64,000 nucleotides of DNA from Butyrivibrio sp. CB08 (lineage in GTDB: Bacteria; Bacillota; Clostridia; Lachnospirales; Lachnospiraceae): assembly GCF_003625485.1 (NCBI RefSeq), contig NZ_RAIR01000003.1:308722-372721 (forward strand), in the 5' to 3' direction. How positions within the stretch are numbered: position 1 is the stretch's first letter; each line of letters begins with the position of its first letter. The notes beneath the pieces were generated by a model that searched no databases, was not told the DNA's origin, and saw only the letters and a program-made list of their open reading frames with translations. The position numbers and the translations under genes were made by a program. This document shows positions 1 through 8,303 of this stretch, piece after piece.

Positions 1-1
1 T

Positions 2-1306
2 GAGAAGACGGAAGAAGGCAAATGGATAACAGCTTATGAATGTGATCCAGTGACTGCTGCTGAGGAGTTTGATCTATCAATGAGAGAATACATTCAGAAG
101 ATTGGTGATAAAGCCTCTGATAACGTTATGGCTTATCAGATTCGACAATCCTTTAAGCCTGGAGAGATAACACCTGAGGAAGCTAATCGTATTGGTTATG
201 AAACGGCCATGAGGTTTACAAAAGGGGAGCATGCTTTTGTTGTAGCAACGCATACTAATACGGCTCACATTCATAATCATATTATTTACAATGCGGTTAA
301 CCTTGATTGTGACAGGAAGTTCAGAGACTTTCACAGATCAGGCATTGCGCTGGGACGTCTATCCAATCTTATCTGTCTTGAAAATGGTTACTCAGTGATT
401 GCAGATGAGCCGTATCACAGTGATAAGGTATATAACAATTTCCATAAAGATCGAACAGTTCGTGATGGTGTTAGAGAAGCAATTGATAGAGCTCTGGCTA
501 ATAAACCAAAGACTTTTGAAGGCTTTCTACAGGAGATGCAATCACAAGGATATGCGATCAAGCGCGGAAAGAATATTGCAGTCAAGGGAAAAGGGCAGGA
601 ACGTTTTGTGAGACTTAAATCTCTTGGCAAAGGCTATACTGAGGAAGACATCAGGAAAAAGATTGATGGAGTTGCAAAAGAGGCTGAACAGAAAAAAGAA
701 TCAGCGCCAACTATTCACGATAATAATTTAGAGAAGGTTCTAAATATACAGGATATCATAGCTAAAGGGAAAGGACCTGGCTATGAACGCTGGGCTAAGA
801 CGTTTAACGCCAAAAAAATATGTAAGGCTCTTTTGTTCATTGAGGAAAAAGGAATCCGTTCCTATGATGAATTAGTAGATAGAACGAAGGCTACCTCAGA
901 AAGATTTGGAGAGCTTTTGAAAGATATCAAATCTTATGAAGCACGACTAAGTGAAATCTCTTCTCTTCGAAAACACATAATCAACTATTCCAAGACTAAA
1001 GCTGTTTATGATCAGTATCGTCAGTCAGGTTTTGATAGAAAGTTCTTTGAAGAGCATAGGGCAGATATTATGCTTTATAAAAAAACAAAAGATGCTTTCA
1101 AAGAGTATCCGAATAAACTTCCATCAGTCAAATCTCTCAATGAGGAGTATAAAAAGGTACTTGAAAAGAAGAATGCAGCCTACGCAGAATACAAACAGGT
1201 TAAGGCAGACATGCAGCAATTCCAGATTGCTAAATATGATATTGATAGTGCTCTTGGCATCAGAGAGACGCCGGCACCGTCCCATTCCCACCAGCGCTCC
1301 CGTTAA
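2..1306 (+). CDS. Relaxase/mobilization nuclease, 5' end cut by window
   Basis: The reading frame is already open at base 2, so the GTG at 50 is internal and the true start lies before the window. The visible ~434 residues carry the three-histidine metal motif of MOB-family relaxases (AHIHNH, about bases 262-280) with the following hydrophobic strand, which would bind the metal needed for nicking at oriT. The C-terminal half is Lys/Glu-rich and helical, as usual for accessory domains of these proteins. The tyrosine nucleophile is presumably in the missing N-terminus. The gene indicates a conjugative or mobilizable element entering from the left. Whether the element is complete cannot be judged. 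The family call is firm; the exact MOB class is not. Confidence 0.88.
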   Translation, partial: EKTEEGKWITAYECDPVTAAEEFDLSMREYIQKIGDKASDNVMAYQIRQSFKPGEITPEEANRIGYETAMRFTKGEHAFVVATHTNTAHIHNHIIYNAVNLDCDRKFRDFHRSGIALGRLSNLICLENGYSVIADEPYHSDKVYNNFHKDRTVRDGVREAIDRALANKPKTFEGFLQEMQSQGYAIKRGKNIAVKGKGQERFVRLKSLGKGYTEEDIRKKIDGVAKEAEQKKESAPTIHDNNLEKVLNIQDIIAKGKGPGYERWAKTFNAKKICKALLFIEEKGIRSYDELVDRTKATSERFGELLKDIKSYEARLSEISSLRKHIINYSKTKAVYDQYRQSGFDRKFFEEHRADIMLYKKTKDAFKEYPNKLPSVKSLNEEYKKVLEKKNAAYAEYKQVKADMQQFQIAKYDIDSALGIRETPAPSHSHQRSR

Positions 1307-1558
1307 TTTATTATAAGAGGCAAGTGGGGCATATGTAATACATATGCGACTTGTTGGGGGATTCCCCAAGCCCCTAGAATCAGATTTTCAATCTGACTGT
1401 TGCATCTACGATGAAGATAATTATCAATCCGAGAAAAAATGAAAAGCATAGCAGAATAAGATTTGAGTGTGGCTGACAGATGCTGCACTCTTTTCTATTT
1501 TGGTGAAATAATAAATTGGCACTATGTAAAAAATGAATGAATAGCTTGTGAGGTAATA
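1307..1558. other. Hairpin-rich spacer after the relaxase
   Basis: No gene is seen here. Three inverted repeats follow one another: GCATATGTA/TACATATGC (1329-1347, 1-nt centre), TTGGGG/CCCCAA (1354-1369, 4-nt loop) and TCAGATT/AATCTGA (1380-1396, 3-nt loop). None is followed by a T-tract, so they are not ordinary terminators. Their position just behind a relaxase gene fits a mobilization-related or mRNA-stability role, which is an inference. Confidence 0.5.
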
Positions 1559-1586
1559 TTGATGATTTTTAACATGCTGATATAAT
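1559..1586 (+). promoter_or_regulatory. Putative sigma-A promoter for the 1621 lipoprotein
   Basis: A TTGATG -35 (1559-1564), 16-bp spacer and perfect TATAAT -10 (1581-1586) lie about 35 bp before the start codon. A GGAGGAGAGG Shine-Dalgarno precedes the ATG at 1621. Confidence 0.55.
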
Positions 1587-1620
1587 TAGAAGTCGGGGAA
1601 TACTATCTTGGAGGAGAGGT

Positions 1621-2958
1621 ATGAAAAGAAGAAAAGCTCTTGTGGGAATTCTATCAAGCATGCTCGTTTTGTCTGCATGCTCTTTTTCCAATACAAATGA
1701 ATATGATACGGAAGTGGTTTCAGACAATGAAGTATCTATTGAAAGCACTAGCGAAGAAAGAAATGATGAAAGCACAGCTGAAATAACTCAGAATGAGGAT
1801 GAAATTGTAGAAATAGATACAACAAAAATAATAGAAGATCAGTCTTTTGACATTCAATTAAATGAATGGGGAGATGTGAGATTTGTATCTTGCCAACCTG
1901 ATAAAGATACAAATCCACATGCTGACGCAACATTTTATCTTATGGAGCAGAATCAGGTGATTTATAAAATGCCTTCTGTTTATGAAAACGACATCAGAGA
2001 TAACCTCTTCGAGGGGATATCTTTTGTGGCTTTTAAAGATATTAATGAAGATGAAAAAAATGAAGTGATCATTGGTCTGTTATACATAACCGGTGCGGGT
2101 CCCCAGGGAGTGATTCCGCGTACAGAGGTTAGAATATTCGAGGATAAAGGCGATTCGTTTGAATATTCAAAGGATATTAGTGAATATATTACTGACTCTA
2201 TGCCTGAAGATGGCACAATCCATGATGTTTATGACAAGATAAAATGGCGTAAGCTGTATTCTTTAGATATGGCATCTTTATATAATGAAATCAAGAAAGT
2301 AGATAATGCCAAAAACTATGAAGGCGAGTGGAACGCGACAAATTGTCATTCTTCACTGGCTGGATTTTTTAATATAAAAAATCAGACCGAGGATGGCTTC
2401 TCTTTTGACGGATGTTTCTCCTATTATTCTCATACAGGAGATATTGAGGGGAATGCATACTGGATTAGCCCTACAATGGCCATTTGTAGTCAGGATGATA
2501 TAGAAGATTCCATGAGTGATGGGTATATGGTTTTTCTATTTGAGGATGAACTTATGTATGTAAGAGCTGATTATAACTTTGGGTTGATGGGAATGAATGT
2601 TTCGCCAAATAATGCATATACCAGCGGTGAACCGGTATATACTAATGCAGATATGTTAGGTCGTACGTATACGGAAGAAGAGCTTTCTCAGATTAGGCAA
2701 TTGCTAGGAGATGATTTGTATGATGAACCGTTTCTGTTTGGGACTACTAACGGCGGGGTGACTTCATTTAGGGAAATATTGAAGGATGGTACATACTGTA
2801 AGTATGTAGAATGCTATATTCCTACCATGGCTGAGAGCTACAAAGCAATCATTACTGAAGACGGAAGGATATACATTAAGATTTTTACTTATGGCGATGA
2901 ATCCATATATACAAATGATTCGGATTGGCATGTAGATGATTTGCCCGAAGTTTTTTGA
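1621..2958 (+). CDS. Secreted lipoprotein of unknown function
   Basis: This 445-residue protein starts with a lipoprotein signal peptide: a KRRK n-region, a hydrophobic core and an LSAC lipobox, so Cys20 should be lipidated and the protein held on the outer face of the membrane. An acidic Ser/Glu/Asp-rich linker (about residues 25-65) leads to a soluble domain. That domain contains an Asp/Asn-rich acidic loop (DINEDEKNE), which resembles but does not prove a calcium-binding loop. The rest has many aromatic residues and predicted strands. I do not recognise the family. The gene has its own promoter and heads a group of small membrane proteins in AT-rich DNA beside a relaxase, so it is probably cargo of the element. 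Its 3' end overlaps a truncated ORF. Confidence 0.8.
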   Translation: MKRRKALVGILSSMLVLSACSFSNTNEYDTEVVSDNEVSIESTSEERNDESTAEITQNEDEIVEIDTTKIIEDQSFDIQLNEWGDVRFVSCQPDKDTNPHADATFYLMEQNQVIYKMPSVYENDIRDNLFEGISFVAFKDINEDEKNEVIIGLLYITGAGPQGVIPRTEVRIFEDKGDSFEYSKDISEYITDSMPEDGTIHDVYDKIKWRKLYSLDMASLYNEIKKVDNAKNYEGEWNATNCHSSLAGFFNIKNQTEDGFSFDGCFSYYSHTGDIEGNAYWISPTMAICSQDDIEDSMSDGYMVFLFEDELMYVRADYNFGLMGMNVSPNNAYTSGEPVYTNADMLGRTYTEEELSQIRQLLGDDLYDEPFLFGTTNGGVTSFREILKDGTYCKYVECYIPTMAESYKAIITEDGRIYIKIFTYGDESIYTNDSDWHVDDLPEVF

Positions 2959-3274
2959 TTCTAGTTATGCATATTGGATGCTGACCGCGCGATTTTCGGA
3001 ATATAAACTATTGGTGCGAGCATTGTATGCTTTAATTGCTTCGATAGTCATAAACTTTGTACTGCCTTTTTATACAAGAAGGTACTTACTCTATCAAAGA
3101 TTTGATTATTATGTGTCCTTACGTGGTTTTTTTAGTATTCTTCGAAACGGCCAAAAAACATATTTAATATGTTTCCTGATTATGTTTTTGGTGTTTTGGG
3201 CAGGCGAAGAGGTCGCGTATGGATGTAAGAAAGAACGAGCAGCATTAAAAGAGTCTAATGAGCAGATTCAATAG
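2936..3274 (+). pseudogene. Truncated paralogue of the 4942-5406 membrane protein
   Basis: From about base 3010 the translation follows the C-terminal half of the membrane protein at 4942-5406. LVRALYALIAS matches VMRVLYALATA, and VFWAGEEVAYGCKKERAA matches MFWLGEEIGNGCRKERDA. The N-terminal ~50 residues of that paralogue, including its first two membrane helices, are missing. In their place the frame runs out of the 3' end of the lipoprotein gene in another phase. The remnant keeps about two membrane segments and the GEE-GC(R/K)KER tail. A short product starting at the ATG at 2980 is possible but no good Shine-Dalgarno precedes it. The likely origin is duplication plus deletion. Confidence 0.6.
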
Positions 3275-3350
3275 AATTTACAACAAACAATTGCCCAAGA
3301 GATAAGATTTATCTAAGAAACTTGGAAAGTGGAGTTGAGTTGAGGATGTT

Positions 3351-3743
3351 ATGGCAGAGATTATTTTTTCAGATATCTACAGAACATTTTTGTTATGCTT
3401 TTTATCTGCATGCATAGCGTTTGGAGCGAGAAATGCTACTAAAATAAAAAGAGTATTAGCGTTTTGCGGCTACGAGGCAGTTATGCTGATGCCGTTCATT
3501 TGGATATTAGTATTAAGCATTGTTTTTACATACTATGGTGATGGCTCATGGATGTCTCTGGTTCCATGGGAATTAAAATGGATTCTATATTTTACAGTTA
3601 TTACGGTATTACAGTTTCTTTCATATCAATTATTGTGGAAAAAAAGTAAAGCTCTTAAGGCTTTGGCATTGTTGATAAGCATTATTATTGTTGTGGCTCC
3701 ATTGTATATACTTGATTTTCAAAAGCTAACTGGTGAAAGGTGA
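3351..3743 (+). CDS. Small multi-pass membrane protein, unknown
   Basis: This 130-residue protein has about four hydrophobic segments (roughly residues 8-24, 40-62, 75-92 and 102-120) joined by short basic loops, and no recognisable motif. It begins at an ATG behind a weak GAGG and ends three bases before the RCC1-like gene, so the two are probably co-transcribed. The neighbourhood (lipoprotein, two related membrane proteins, RCC1-repeat protein) suggests a shared envelope function, but nothing in the sequence fixes it. Confidence 0.7.
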   Translation: MAEIIFSDIYRTFLLCFLSACIAFGARNATKIKRVLAFCGYEAVMLMPFIWILVLSIVFTYYGDGSWMSLVPWELKWILYFTVITVLQFLSYQLLWKKSKALKALALLISIIIVVAPLYILDFQKLTGER

Positions 3744-3746
3744 CTC

Positions 3747-4937
3747 ATGAATATTGAAGATAAAGATATGAGTGAAATTATTGATAGCAATTTTGATGAG
3801 CCTGACAAGAAGAATTGGATGGTCTGGGTATTTACCATTCTGTGCATTGCTATTGGTGCTGCTGTGCTTATTAAGTTCATTCCTGCCATTACCTCATCTG
3901 ATGATGCTGTTACTGTGGATCCTGATGAGGATATTGTTGAACTTCCTGTTTACTATGTAGAAAACATGGATGGCATCCATCTTGATGATACCGATTTTGA
4001 CATAGCAAACTACTATTTTAGAAATGAGTATGAGTATAATCACTATTATATTGATGATGATAATGTACTTTGGGGTGTGGGTGATAACAGTGAAGGGCAG
4101 CTTGGCATCGGGAATCGTTCATCTTATGAAAACACACCTCAGAAAATGGCAGAGAATGTTATCCATGTTGATGGTGCGGCCTTTTTTGTGATTTATCTTA
4201 CTAAAAACGGTGAATTATACGGAGCCGGGGCAAACCAAAATGGATTGATGGGACTTGAGAATCCATATGGAAAAGAATGGATTTATTATGATGATATAGT
4301 TGCAGCAAGCCCTGTATTGCTTATGTCTGACGTCAAATATGCCAGAGCAAGCGAAAGCGGAATCGTTGCTCTCAAAAATAATGGCTCAGTATGGTGGTGG
4401 GGTGAAATCAGGACCACATCTGCGAAACATCCTGACGATACAATTGGATGCAGTTACTCGGAGCCTACGAAAATGCTTGATGATGCAATCTATGTTACCT
4501 GCGGTTCTTTCAGCATGGCTGCCATCAAAGAGGATGGTACATTGTGGACCTGGGGCAACAACACCTTTGGAAGCTGCGGATATGATAGTAAGAATCAGGA
4601 TTTCATAGAAGAACCGGTAAAGGTATTGGATGATGTAAAAATGGTTTGGATGGATGAAGTCAGATTTGAAAAAGCTAAGCCATATGCCGAGAGTGAAGGT
4701 GCCGAAGGAAATTATGATTATGACTATACATATGTTACCTTTGTGGAAAGAAAAGATGGCACATTATATGCTTGTGGTAAGTATGTGGACGGCGAAGGTA
4801 GTAAGATCTGGGATTTCAAACTATATGGAGATATTTTAAGAACTCCTGAAGAATATATGGATGATGGACTTCATGAACCAGTAGAACTCGTGTATTCCGA
4901 CAGATTTCAAAGGATACAGTTCAAAGAAAAGGATTGA
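3747..4937 (+). CDS. Membrane-anchored RCC1-repeat protein
   Basis: A 396-residue protein. A single membrane segment at about residues 25-47 follows a short acidic cytosolic tail, so most of the protein should lie outside. The exported part contains several copies of the RCC1 (regulator of chromosome condensation) beta-propeller repeat. Typical cores are LWGVGDNSEGQLGIGN, LYGAGANQNGLMGLE and LWTWGNNTFGSCGYD, each preceded by a hydrophobic strand and a (D/N)G turn. Bacterial RCC1-like propellers are usually extracellular binding scaffolds; the ligand here is unknown. The start is the ATG at 3747 with GAAAGGTG upstream. The next gene follows after four bases. Confidence 0.8.
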   Translation: MNIEDKDMSEIIDSNFDEPDKKNWMVWVFTILCIAIGAAVLIKFIPAITSSDDAVTVDPDEDIVELPVYYVENMDGIHLDDTDFDIANYYFRNEYEYNHYYIDDDNVLWGVGDNSEGQLGIGNRSSYENTPQKMAENVIHVDGAAFFVIYLTKNGELYGAGANQNGLMGLENPYGKEWIYYDDIVAASPVLLMSDVKYARASESGIVALKNNGSVWWWGEIRTTSAKHPDDTIGCSYSEPTKMLDDAIYVTCGSFSMAAIKEDGTLWTWGNNTFGSCGYDSKNQDFIEEPVKVLDDVKMVWMDEVRFEKAKPYAESEGAEGNYDYDYTYVTFVERKDGTLYACGKYVDGEGSKIWDFKLYGDILRTPEEYMDDGLHEPVELVYSDRFQRIQFKEKD

Positions 4938-4941
4938 GCGA

Positions 4942-5406
4942 ATGAAAGTAAATAAAAGCATTATTCCATTAATAATATATAGCTTATTACTACTGATATT
5001 GGCTCTTCGGGGATGGTTTACCAGATCTATGATATTAGCCTTTTTTGTAAATCCGCTAATCCTGTTAATTGCTGTATTTTGGTTTATTTGCACCTGTATT
5101 GTCGGATTTATCACGAGTAGTTTGGCGCGTAACAAGCCAGTAATGAGAGTGCTGTATGCTCTCGCAACAGCAATTCTGATTGCAGTAGCCGTTATGATAT
5201 CTTCAGTATCATATGACACCCATTTTTACAGAATCTTTCGCGTGAATTATATATTTGATGTGATAAGAGATTATCCTTATTGGATTATAGTAGGAGCACA
5301 TTTTCTAATGTTTTGGCTTGGTGAAGAGATAGGGAATGGCTGTAGGAAAGAACGTGATGCATTTAATGTAGCCAAAGAAGAGATTCATTTGGGAATAAAG
5401 AGTTGA
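4942..5406 (+). CDS. Small membrane protein (full-length paralogue)
   Basis: A 154-residue protein with four hydrophobic segments (about 5-22, 29-55, 70-90 and 113-132). It ends in a conserved-looking tail MFWLGEEIGNGCRKERDA. The same tail and preceding helix occur in the truncated copy ending at 3274. The gene starts four bases after the RCC1-like gene and is presumably in the same operon. No function is recognised. It is the apparent intact version of the duplicated gene. Confidence 0.72.
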   Translation: MKVNKSIIPLIIYSLLLLILALRGWFTRSMILAFFVNPLILLIAVFWFICTCIVGFITSSLARNKPVMRVLYALATAILIAVAVMISSVSYDTHFYRIFRVNYIFDVIRDYPYWIIVGAHFLMFWLGEEIGNGCRKERDAFNVAKEEIHLGIKS

Positions 5407-5494
5407 ATACTTATTCGCTTTTTTAGAGGAAAACAGCCACTTTTTCCATATACACAGAAAAAGTGTATCGTCGTTTATATCTGAAAAAATAAGT

Positions 5495-5523
5495 TTGACA
5501 TCCTGGTCTAGTTAGGCTAGACT
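5495..5523 (+). promoter_or_regulatory. Promoter of the blaI/blaR1-like operon
   Basis: A perfect TTGACA -35 (5495-5500) and TAGACT -10 (5518-5523) are separated by 17 bp. The first operator dyad lies over the spacer and -10, so a bound repressor would block RNA polymerase. Confidence 0.75.
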
Positions 5524-5553
5524 ATAAATATAGTTTAGTCTGACTAGACCAGG
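5502..5553. promoter_or_regulatory. 52-bp near-palindrome with two tandem repressor operators
   Basis: Arms 5502-5526 and 5529-5553 are inverted copies of each other with 3 mismatches in 25 positions; the outer 11 bp (CCTGGTCTAGT/ACTAGACCAGG) are perfect. Inside are two 17-bp dyads of form GTYTAG-N5-CTAGAC at 5506-5522 and 5533-5549. The first covers the -10 region and the second ends just before the AGGAGG Shine-Dalgarno (5551-5556). This layout fits binding of two BlaI-family dimers and autorepression. The repressor assignment is inferred from adjacency. Confidence 0.8.
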
Positions 5554-5564
5554 AGGAAACGGGT

Positions 5565-5927
5565 ATGGAACTTGAACTTGGGGCAATTCAACTTAAGTTT
5601 GCAGAGCTTGTGTGGGAAAATGAACCTATACCATCAGGGGAGTTGGTAAAGCTTTGCGAGACAAGGTTTATGTGGAAAAAATCAACCACATACACTGTAA
5701 TAAAAACGTTATGTGAAAAGGGACTTATTCAGAATAACAATGGAATAGTCTCATCTATTATTTCTAGAGAGCAGTTCTATTCTGCAAAGAGTGAAAAGTT
5801 CGTTGATGATACTTTTCAGGGGTCTTTACCTGCGTTCATTGCAGCATTTACCACAAACAAAAAATTAACAACAAAAGACATTGATGAAATTCAAAAAATG
5901 ATTGAACAGGCAAAGGAGGAAAAGTGA
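5565..5927 (+). CDS. BlaI/MecI/CopY-family transcriptional repressor
   Basis: A 120-residue winged-helix repressor. The N-terminal part (IQLKFAELVWEN, LVKLCETRFMWKKSTTYTVI, LCEKGLIQ) matches the BlaI/MecI DNA-binding domain, including the W-KKSTTYT recognition helix. The C-terminal helix serves dimerisation. In characterised family members, a partner membrane protease triggers cleavage of the repressor and release of the operon. The gene sits directly behind a double operator and overlaps a BlaR1/MecR1-type gene, so this is a sensor-repressor pair. No beta-lactamase or penicillin-binding gene is nearby, so the target output is probably the operon itself or the adjacent cargo. The start is the ATG at 5565, 8 bp after AGGAGG. 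Confidence 0.92.
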   Translation: MELELGAIQLKFAELVWENEPIPSGELVKLCETRFMWKKSTTYTVIKTLCEKGLIQNNNGIVSSIISREQFYSAKSEKFVDDTFQGSLPAFIAAFTTNKKLTTKDIDEIQKMIEQAKEEK

Positions 5928-7999
5928 TGGATACTATATTTTTAACACTCCTTAGTTTATGCTTGCCTGCAAGTATTCTGATCATAATAGCTATCTTTTT
6001 CAGATTTATATTTAAGAAGGCTCCCAAATGGCTTATGGGGGTAATGTGGACTATTGTAGCACTACGACTTATTATTCCATTTCAGTTTGAATCATCTATA
6101 GGCTTTTTACCCAACGTTGGGAATAGATTAGAGGCTTTCTTTATTGGCAATAATGAATCTGACAGCATTGTTTATGTAGTTGAGGACAATAATGATTTCG
6201 TTAGCAGTGAGATTATTACTCATGAGTATACTCCGAATGCGGTAGCTCCTAATGAACCAGATGATGTTGTGCATGATTATCTGCCAAATGAGACGATTAC
6301 TGTTACCCCAAACAATAATGATATTCCTGAAGCTGTAACAGGGCGAAGGGAAATGATGATCCGTCTTCAGATGATATGGCTGTTTGGTGTGCTGGTAATG
6401 CTTGCGTATGCAGTGTTCAGTTATGTCTCAATAAGGAAGAAGATAAGAACATCCATTAAATTGGACTCATATGATAATGTCTTTGAATGCGATGAGATAA
6501 GTACACCATTTATACTTGGAATCTTCAAACCAACTATTTATATCCCTTCTGGACTTGATGAAATTACTGTAAAAAATGTTCTTGCACATGAGAATGCTCA
6601 TATCATACGTCTTGATCACATTAGAAAGCAGCTGGGATTTTTACTACTTGCAGTGTATTGGTTCAATCCATTGGTGTGGATTGCTTATATCCTTTTCTGT
6701 AAAGATATAGAGCTTGCCTGCGATGAAAAAGTAATCTCCAAGATGTCTTTTGACGAGAAGAAATCATACGCTTCATCACTGCTACTATGCAGTGCGCACA
6801 AGAAACTGGTATTGGCTTATCCACTTGCATTTGGAGAAGTTGCGGTAAAGACAAGGATAAAGAACATACTCAATTATAAGACTCCTGCATTATGGGTAAT
6901 AATGATAGGAATTGTATTATGTTCAGCACTTGGCTTTGGATTTATGACCTGTAAAGTAAATGCTGATGAGGAAACAGACGCAATCATCCAGGATGATGTT
7001 GAGGAAATAATTATAAGCGAAGATAATATCCAGAAAACCGAAGAGCCACTAAAGGTGGCTTCTTACAACCAGTATTACAACGTATCTACCAAAGTATGCA
7101 AAGGTAAGACTTTCATAGAAACGGCAGATGGATTATATGTTGCAGAGGCTGATGGCTCAGGATTTACATTGGTTACAGATGGCTTGTATTCATTAGGCGC
7201 AGCAGGAAAAAATGGGGTTTACCTATGTGAGTATATTGAAAAAGATGGACGCTATCAGTATAACCTAGCATATTTGAATGCGGATGATTACAGCATTATC
7301 ACATTGGAAGAAGATCTTGACCTGTCAAACAGCAACGGTGCAGCACATTATTCAGATATGTATATTGAGGGAAAGCATCTCTATGTGGAAGGAGCTAACT
7401 GCTTCACGAGTTATTATCTGCGCTCTGATACAGAAATAATGAAAGAAGGTACTGAGAATAATCTGATCTATAAGGATTTTACATATTCTGCAGCATATTC
7501 AGCAGGGCTTATCAATGCCTATATTTCAGATAGAGATGAGCATGCAATTGGCAATCTTAATGTTGAGATGTCTGACGGAAATTGGAATGTTATTGAAGGC
7601 GTAAGTGATGTTATGCTTACCTCGTATGGAGCGCTAGTCAAAAAAAGCATGGGCGATGCCATGTATAATAATGTTTATCTGGTTTCATACAGCAGCGGAG
7701 AAGAAAAACTGGTATATGATGCTCAGAAGCATGATGGATTATATGGCGGCTATAACACATATGATGAAAACGGATTCTATGGTCTTCAATATCAGGGAGA
7801 GGACAAATACACCATCATATTTTGCACTTGGGATGGAGAAGTTAAAGAATTATATAAATTCAGCACTTCTGAGAAGGTTGTCGGTGCACAGATGTCGATG
7901 AGCGTAGTTAATGACTGGCTATATTTCTATGATTTTTCAAGTGGTACGATGAAACGAATAAGCATAAGTGACTGTAATATTATTGAGGCAATAATATGA
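5927..7999 (+). CDS. BlaR1/MecR1-like M56 membrane metalloprotease with atypical sensor domain
   Basis: I chose the ATG at 5927, which overlaps the repressor stop (TGATG) and lies 7 bp after AGGAGG, over the GTG at 5924. The 690-residue protein has N-terminal membrane helices, a ~90-residue polar loop and then an M56 peptidase domain. The zinc motif HENAH is at about residues 221-225, with the downstream glutamate in the ELACDEKV segment. A further membrane helix sits at about 322-340. The C-terminal ~340 residues are extracellular and made of repeating strands (LYVAEADGSG, LYVEGANC, WLYFYDFSSGTMKRI) like a DUF5050-type beta-propeller. They are not the penicillin-binding domain of true BlaR1. 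The inferred role is sensing an external ligand and inactivating the adjacent repressor. Confidence 0.9.
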   Translation: MDTIFLTLLSLCLPASILIIIAIFFRFIFKKAPKWLMGVMWTIVALRLIIPFQFESSIGFLPNVGNRLEAFFIGNNESDSIVYVVEDNNDFVSSEIITHEYTPNAVAPNEPDDVVHDYLPNETITVTPNNNDIPEAVTGRREMMIRLQMIWLFGVLVMLAYAVFSYVSIRKKIRTSIKLDSYDNVFECDEISTPFILGIFKPTIYIPSGLDEITVKNVLAHENAHIIRLDHIRKQLGFLLLAVYWFNPLVWIAYILFCKDIELACDEKVISKMSFDEKKSYASSLLLCSAHKKLVLAYPLAFGEVAVKTRIKNILNYKTPALWVIMIGIVLCSALGFGFMTCKVNADEETDAIIQDDVEEIIISEDNIQKTEEPLKVASYNQYYNVSTKVCKGKTFIETADGLYVAEADGSGFTLVTDGLYSLGAAGKNGVYLCEYIEKDGRYQYNLAYLNADDYSIITLEEDLDLSNSNGAAHYSDMYIEGKHLYVEGANCFTSYYLRSDTEIMKEGTENNLIYKDFTYSAAYSAGLINAYISDRDEHAIGNLNVEMSDGNWNVIEGVSDVMLTSYGALVKKSMGDAMYNNVYLVSYSSGEEKLVYDAQKHDGLYGGYNTYDENGFYGLQYQGEDKYTIIFCTWDGEVKELYKFSTSEKVVGAQMSMSVVNDWLYFYDFSSGTMKRISISDCNIIEAII

Positions 8000-8026
8000 T
8001 GTAAGGGACTTTTGACCCTTACATCA
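7997..8026 (+). terminator. Stem-loop overlapping the stop of the M56 protease gene
   Basis: TGATGTAAGGG and CCCTTACATCA (11 bp, perfect) surround an 8-nt loop. The first three bases are the stop codon. No T-tract follows, so it may stabilise the mRNA end rather than terminate. Confidence 0.55.
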
Positions 8027-8240
8027 GAATATACATTGGCTCTAAAATGGCTCTAAAAATTTCAAAAACCACCCAAAATACAGCGAAACATGAGAAATGT
8101 GCGAACAGAAACCACGTAAAATCAAGGCTTTCCAAATAGATATAATTAACGTTAAGCCGTGAGGGTGGACGTACAGTTGGATCAGGTAAGGTTGCTACAA
8201 TCGTAGAGTAATGTTCACGTTAGCAATGAGCTAAGCGATT
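8027..8240. other. Gene-free segment, possible element boundary
   Basis: No plausible gene is seen. A tandem pair of GGCTCTAAAA (8038-8047 and 8049-8058) lies near the left edge. The composition and the short direct repeats would suit an integrase-binding or attachment region of a mobile element, but no integrase, tRNA or matching copy elsewhere in the window supports this. Confidence 0.3.
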
Positions 8241-8303
8241 AAAAAGCAAATATAAACAGCCCATCGTGCTTGCACGAAATGGGCTGTTTTTTATTTGCTT
8301 TTT
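8241..8303 (+). terminator. Long bipartite rho-independent terminator
   Basis: An outer stem AAAAAGCAAATA/TATTTGCTTTTT (8241-8252 and 8292-8303) encloses AAACAGCCCAT/ATGGGCTGTTT. That in turn caps CGTGC/GCACG with a 2-nt loop. A T-run sits between the inner and outer 3' arms. It is a strong structure and could act on both strands. Confidence 0.85.

Noticed and set aside
1008..1316. Alternative-frame ORF at the relaxase 3' end
   Set aside because: It is a shadow of the relaxase frame with a basic, non-natural composition.
5565..7999. Beta-lactam resistance operon
   Set aside because: BlaI/BlaR1-like proteins are present but there is no beta-lactamase or PBP gene and the sensor lacks a penicillin-binding domain.
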